Source of the DNA: Streptomyces sp. R28
GTDB lineage: Bacteria; Actinomycetota; Actinomycetes; Streptomycetales; Streptomycetaceae
Assembly (NCBI RefSeq): GCF_041052385.1
Contig: NZ_CP163439.1
Coordinates: forward strand, 1,849,001 to 1,913,000
Length of the DNA: 64,000 nucleotides
Direction of reading: 5' to 3'
Shown here: one piece after another, positions 60,929 to 64,000 of the stretch
Numbering within the stretch: position 1 is the first letter of the stretch
Layout: every line of letters begins with the position of its first letter
Translations under genes and position numbers: made by a program
The notes under the pieces: generated by a model
Databases searched by the model: none
The model's input: only the letters and a program-made list of their open reading frames with translations
What the model was told of the DNA's origin: nothing

Positions 60929-62137
60929 TTACAGCCCTACAGCCTTCTTCAGCGCCTCCACCCGGTCCGTCCGCTCCCACGTGAACTCCGGCAGCTCACG
61001 GCCGAAGTGGCCGTAGGCCGCGGTCTGGGCGTAGATCGGGCGCAGCAGGTCCAGGTCACGGATGATCGCGGCCGGGCGCAGGTCGAAGACCTCGTCGATA
61101 GCCTTCTCGATCTTCTCGGTTTCGATCTTGGCCGTGCCGAAGGTCTCGATGAACAGACCGACGGGCTCGGCCTTGCCGATCGCGTACGCCACCTGGACCT
61201 CGCAGCGCGCGGCAAGGCCCGCGGCGACGACGTTCTTGGCGACCCAGCGCATCGCGTACGCGGCCGAACGGTCCACCTTGGACGGGTCCTTGCCCGAGAA
61301 GGCACCGCCACCGTGGCGGGCCATGCCGCCGTACGTGTCGATGATGATCTTCCGGCCGGTCAGGCCCGCGTCACCCATCGGACCGCCGATCTCGAAGCGG
61401 CCGGTGGGGTTGACCAGGAGGCGGTAGTTCTCGGTGTCCAGCTTGATGCCGTCGTCGAGGAGAGCCTTGAGCTCCGGCTCGACCACGAACTCCCGGATGT
61501 CGGGGGCGAGGAGCGAGTCCAGGTCGATGTCGCTCGCGTGCTGCGAGGAGACCACGACCGTGTCCAGGCGGACCGCCTTGTCGCCGTCGTACTCGATGGT
61601 GACCTGCGTCTTGCCGTCGGGGCGCAGGTAGGGGATCGTGCCGTTCTTGCGGACCTCGGAGAGGCGCTTGGACAGGCGGTGCGCCAGGAAGATCGGCAGC
61701 GGCATCAGCGTCGGCGTCTCGTCCGTCGCGTAGCCGAACATCAGGCCCTGGTCACCGGCGCCCTGGCGGTCCAGTTCGTCTTCGTCCCCCTCGACCCGGG
61801 ACTCGTACGCCGTGTCCACGCCCTGGGCGATGTCCGGCGACTGTGCGCCGATCGAGACGGAGACACCGCAGGAGGCGCCGTCGAAACCCTTCTTCGAGGA
61901 GTCGTAGCCGATCTCGAGGATCTTGTTGCGGACCAGCGTCGCGATGTCCGCGTACGTCTTGGTCGTGACCTCTCCGGCCACGTGCACCAGACCGGTCGTG
62001 ATCAGGGTCTCGACGGCGACCCGAGAGGTCGGGTCTTCACGCAGAAGCGCGTCGAGAATGGTGTCGCTGATCTGGTCAGCGATCTTGTCGGGATGACCCT
62101 CGGTCACGGACTCCGAGGTGAACAGGCGACGGGACAC
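60929..62137 (-). CDS. metK: S-adenosylmethionine synthetase
   Basis: A 402-residue enzyme making SAM from ATP and methionine. Motifs: [22 protein letters not shown] (ATP and Met binding, His/Asp), [16 protein letters not shown] (active-site loop) and [20 protein letters not shown] (P-loop-like GGGAFSGKD). The GTG at 62135-62137 has GGGAG about 6 bases upstream. It is followed by a strong terminator and is the neighbour of coaBC and rpoZ, as in other Streptomyces. The 239-base upstream region has no recognisable SAM riboswitch. Confidence 0.98.
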   Translation of the reverse strand: MSRRLFTSESVTEGHPDKIADQISDTILDALLREDPTSRVAVETLITTGLVHVAGEVTTKTYADIATLVRNKILEIGYDSSKKGFDGASCGVSVSIGAQSPDIAQGVDTAYESRVEGDEDELDRQGAGDQGLMFGYATDETPTLMPLPIFLAHRLSKRLSEVRKNGTIPYLRPDGKTQVTIEYDGDKAVRLDTVVVSSQHASDIDLDSLLAPDIREFVVEPELKALLDDGIKLDTENYRLLVNPTGRFEIGGPMGDAGLTGRKIIIDTYGGMARHGGGAFSGKDPSKVDRSAAYAMRWVAKNVVAAGLAARCEVQVAYAIGKAEPVGLFIETFGTAKIETEKIEKAIDEVFDLRPAAIIRDLDLLRPIYAQTAAYGHFGRELPEFTWERTDRVEALKKAVGL

Positions 62138-62376
62138 AACGCTCCCTGTGGTTGCAGCGGCTGCTGGCTGATCATTGGCGGACGGGACGGGGGCTGCGCC
62201 CGGCGTCGTCCGAGAACAGTTTATCTGTCGCGCTCGGCCGCGGACCCCCTGTCTCGCCTCTCGGGAGCCCTGTGACCTGCGGCACGGGCATTCTGCCCAA
62301 TGCCACATGCCCTTGGCCAGGGGCGCCACACCCGAATCGAGCACGGCTCGGCCGAAGCACGCAGGGCATCAAACAA

Positions 62377-63579
62377 TCACCCCAGTCGTCGCGCCACCAG
62401 GTCCCACACAGTTTCGGCCAGGTCTTCCTTGGGGCCGTGCGGTACGGGGGTCTCGCTGCCGTCGGCGCCCAGAACGACCGCCTCGTTCTCCTCCGAGCCG
62501 AAGGTCTTGCGCTCGCCCACCTCGTTCACCACCAGCAGGTCACACCCCTTGCGCTCCAGCTTCTTGCGGCCGTTGGCCATGACGTCGTCCGTCTCGGCGG
62601 CGAAGCCGACGATGACCTGACCGGGGCGGGCGCGGTCGGTCGAGATCTCCGCGAGGATGTCCGGATTCCGCACCAGAACGATGGGTTCCGGATCCTGGCC
62701 GTCCTTCTTCTTGATCTTTCCGGCGGCGTACGTCTGCGGGCGGAAGTCCGCGACGGCGGCCGCCATCACCACCGCGTCGGCGTCCGCGACCGCCCTGAGG
62801 ACGGCTTCCCGCAGCTGTACGGCCGTGCCGACCTGCACGACGTCCACGCCCGCCGGGTCGGGCAACCCGGTGTTCGCCGCGAGCAGCGTGACGCGGGCGC
62901 CCCGGGCGGCGGCGGTGCGGGCCAGGGCGTAGCCCTGCTTGCCGGAGGAGCGGTTGCCGAGGAAGCGGACCGGGTCGAGGGGCTCGCGGGTGCCGCCGGC
63001 GCTCACGACGACGTGCCGGCCCTTGAGGTCCGACTCGGTGGCGCCCCGGGCCAGGACCCGGCGACAGACCTCGAAGATCTCCGCGGGGTCGGGCAGTCGG
63101 CCCTTGCCCGTGTCGACGCCGGTGAGCCGGCCGACGGCGGGCTCGATGACGATCGCGCCGCGGCGGCGCAGCGTCGCCACGTTCTCCTGCGTGGCCGGGT
63201 GCTCCCACATCTCCGTGTGCATCGCGGGCGCGAAGACGACCGGGCAGCGGGCGGTGAGCAGGGTGTTGGTCAGCAGGTCGTCGGCGAGGCCGTGCGCGGC
63301 CTTGGCGAGCGTGTCGGCCGTGGCCGGGGCGACGACCACCAGGTCGGCCTGCTGGCCGATGCGGACGTGCGGAACCTCGTGGACGTCGTCCCAGACCTCC
63401 GTCGAGACGCGATGGCCGGACAGGGCGGACCAGGTGGCGGCGCCGACGAAGTGCAGCGCGGAGGCGGTGGGCACGACCCGGACGTCATGCCCGGACTCGG
63501 TGAGCCTGCGCAGCAGCTCACAGGCCTTGTACGCGGCGATGCCGCCGCTGACCCCCAGAACGACCTTGGGCTTGTCCAC
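62377..63579 (-). CDS. coaBC: bifunctional phosphopantothenoylcysteine decarboxylase/synthetase
   Basis: A 400-residue fusion catalysing two steps of coenzyme A synthesis. N-terminal CoaC (about 1-185): VVLGVSGGIAAYKACELLRRL, the FMN-binding region, the active-site His in GHRVSTEVWDDVHEVPHVRI, and PVVFAPAMHTEMWEHPAT. C-terminal CoaB (~190-400): VVSAGGTREPLDPVRFLGNRSSGKQG and LLVVNEVGERKTFGSEENEAV. The start is GTG 63577-63579 with GGAGG close upstream; the longer frame to 63612 adds residues absent from the family. It lies downstream of rpoZ. Confidence 0.96.
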   Translation of the reverse strand: MDKPKVVLGVSGGIAAYKACELLRRLTESGHDVRVVPTASALHFVGAATWSALSGHRVSTEVWDDVHEVPHVRIGQQADLVVVAPATADTLAKAAHGLADDLLTNTLLTARCPVVFAPAMHTEMWEHPATQENVATLRRRGAIVIEPAVGRLTGVDTGKGRLPDPAEIFEVCRRVLARGATESDLKGRHVVVSAGGTREPLDPVRFLGNRSSGKQGYALARTAAARGARVTLLAANTGLPDPAGVDVVQVGTAVQLREAVLRAVADADAVVMAAAVADFRPQTYAAGKIKKKDGQDPEPIVLVRNPDILAEISTDRARPGQVIVGFAAETDDVMANGRKKLERKGCDLLVVNEVGERKTFGSEENEAVVLGADGSETPVPHGPKEDLAETVWDLVARRLG

Positions 63580-63654
63580 CGGGCCTCCCACTCGTTGAAC
63601 CGACGACTCCATGCTGCATCACAGCGGGGGACGCCCCACGCGCCCCCGAGCAGA

Positions 63655-63689
63655 CCACAGGCCCGACAGTCACGCTGCCGGGCCTGTGG
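63655..63689. terminator. hairpin between rpoZ and coaBC
   Basis: CCACAGGCCCG (63655-63665) pairs with CGGGCCTGTGG (63679-63689), with inner CAG/CTG pairing. It lies between the rpoZ stop and coaBC. There is no T-run after it on the minus strand, so it may only attenuate the downstream gene. Confidence 0.5.
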
Positions 63690-63718
63690 AAAAGCCAGCT
63701 CAAAGCTGAAAATACTAC

Positions 63719-63991
63719 TTACTGCGCCGGGCCCTCGACGGCCTCGGACGTCAGCAGACCCGCGTTGATCTCGCGCAGGGCGATCGAGAGCGGCTTCTCG
63801 TGGACGTGGGTGTCGACGAGCGGACCGACGTACTCGAGGAGGCCCTCGCCGAGCTGCGAGTAGTACGCATTGATCTGGCGGGCCCGCTTGGCCGCGTAGA
63901 TCACGAGGCTGTACTTCGAGTCGGTGGCCTCGAGGAGCTCGTCGATCGGCGGGTTGATGATGCCCTCGGGCGCGGAGATGGAAGAGGACAC
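63719..63991 (-). CDS. rpoZ: RNA polymerase omega subunit
   Basis: A 90-residue omega subunit: [44 protein letters not shown] contains the conserved KYxLV-[IL]-x-A-A-K-R-A-R-Q-I motif by which omega clamps the beta-prime C-terminus. It is essential for RNA polymerase assembly and stringent control in Streptomyces. It starts near the window edge; upstream genes (typically gmk) lie outside. Confidence 0.97.
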   Translation of the reverse strand: MSSSISAPEGIINPPIDELLEATDSKYSLVIYAAKRARQINAYYSQLGEGLLEYVGPLVDTHVHEKPLSIALREINAGLLTSEAVEGPAQ

Positions 63992-64000
63992 GCTCTACCT

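Noticed and set aside
62138-62376. SAM riboswitch upstream of metK
   Set aside because: I looked for SAM-I and SAM-IV core elements on the minus strand and found no convincing match; only a weak ACAG-N5-CTGT dyad near 62213-62228.

Overview
The window is high-GC actinobacterial chromosome, almost certainly Streptomyces. Evidence: strong GC bias at third codon positions, frequent GTG starts, twin-arginine secreted proteins, an ECF41-type sigma factor, rare TTA (bldA-type) leucine codons in only a few genes, and dispersed GC-rich repeats of a type I know from Streptomyces. The gene order from the EccA/CbbX-like ATPase through hisG-hisE, ribH-ribAB-ribM-ribE, guaB1, rpe, rsmB-fmt, priA and metK-coaBC-rpoZ matches, from memory, the S. 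coelicolor SCO1434-SCO1478 core region.

Layout. 1-4.5 kb: right arm of an integrated element. It has a tight minus-strand operon of small unknown genes, an AlpA/Xis-like protein and a small HTH protein, divergent from a repressor-like HTH gene, a protein made of two tandem repeats and a tyrosine integrase. The left end lies outside the window. 4.5-14.4 kb: secreted C39-type peptidase, APC permease, a TTA-containing hypothetical gene, a P-loop kinase with an abnormal start, a small-RNA candidate, an EccA-like AAA ATPase and two CNNM/CBS proteins. 14.6-19.6 kb: PH-domain protein, hisG-hisE and the riboflavin operon behind an FMN riboswitch. 19.7-26.6 kb: an orphan chitinase-type promoter, the ECF41 sigma factor with its target promoter and SDR gene, a ROK regulator divergent from an MFS transporter, gene remnants and a CynX-like MFS transporter.

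26.6-33.6 kb: a twin-arginine protein, two isochorismatase-like hydrolase paralogues (one exported, one cytosolic), a divergent GlxA-type regulator, a GH6 glycosidase, a DUF5995-like protein and an LLM oxidoreductase. 33.6-41.6 kb: amino-acid metabolism. A flavin monooxygenase/amine oxidase and a nitrilase-family amidase, an Lrp/AsnC regulator and an APC permease appear to be co-regulated through phased CGTTGCG repeats. 41.7-48.8 kb: guaB1, barstar, a SorC regulator, rpe, an MMPL exporter and a small membrane protein/regulator pair with three operator-like palindromes. 48.8-49.6 kb: a decayed IS5-type transposase next to a dispersed repeat. 49.7-55.4 kb: rsmB, fmt, an HTH gene and an ATPase-dead priA.

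The most interesting region is 55.7-60.8 kb, a co-directional four-gene cassette between priA and metK. It encodes an HTH/TPR-like regulator, a TIR-domain protein with a tail resembling RHIM/bacterial amyloid-signalling motifs, a P-loop NTPase whose N-terminus carries a similar short motif and whose Walker A has Arg in place of Lys, and a two-helix membrane protein. The last three genes overlap by 4 bp at each junction. It looks like an accessory NTPase/TIR conflict (anti-phage or abortive-infection type) system. This is an inference from domains and context, not a demonstrated function.
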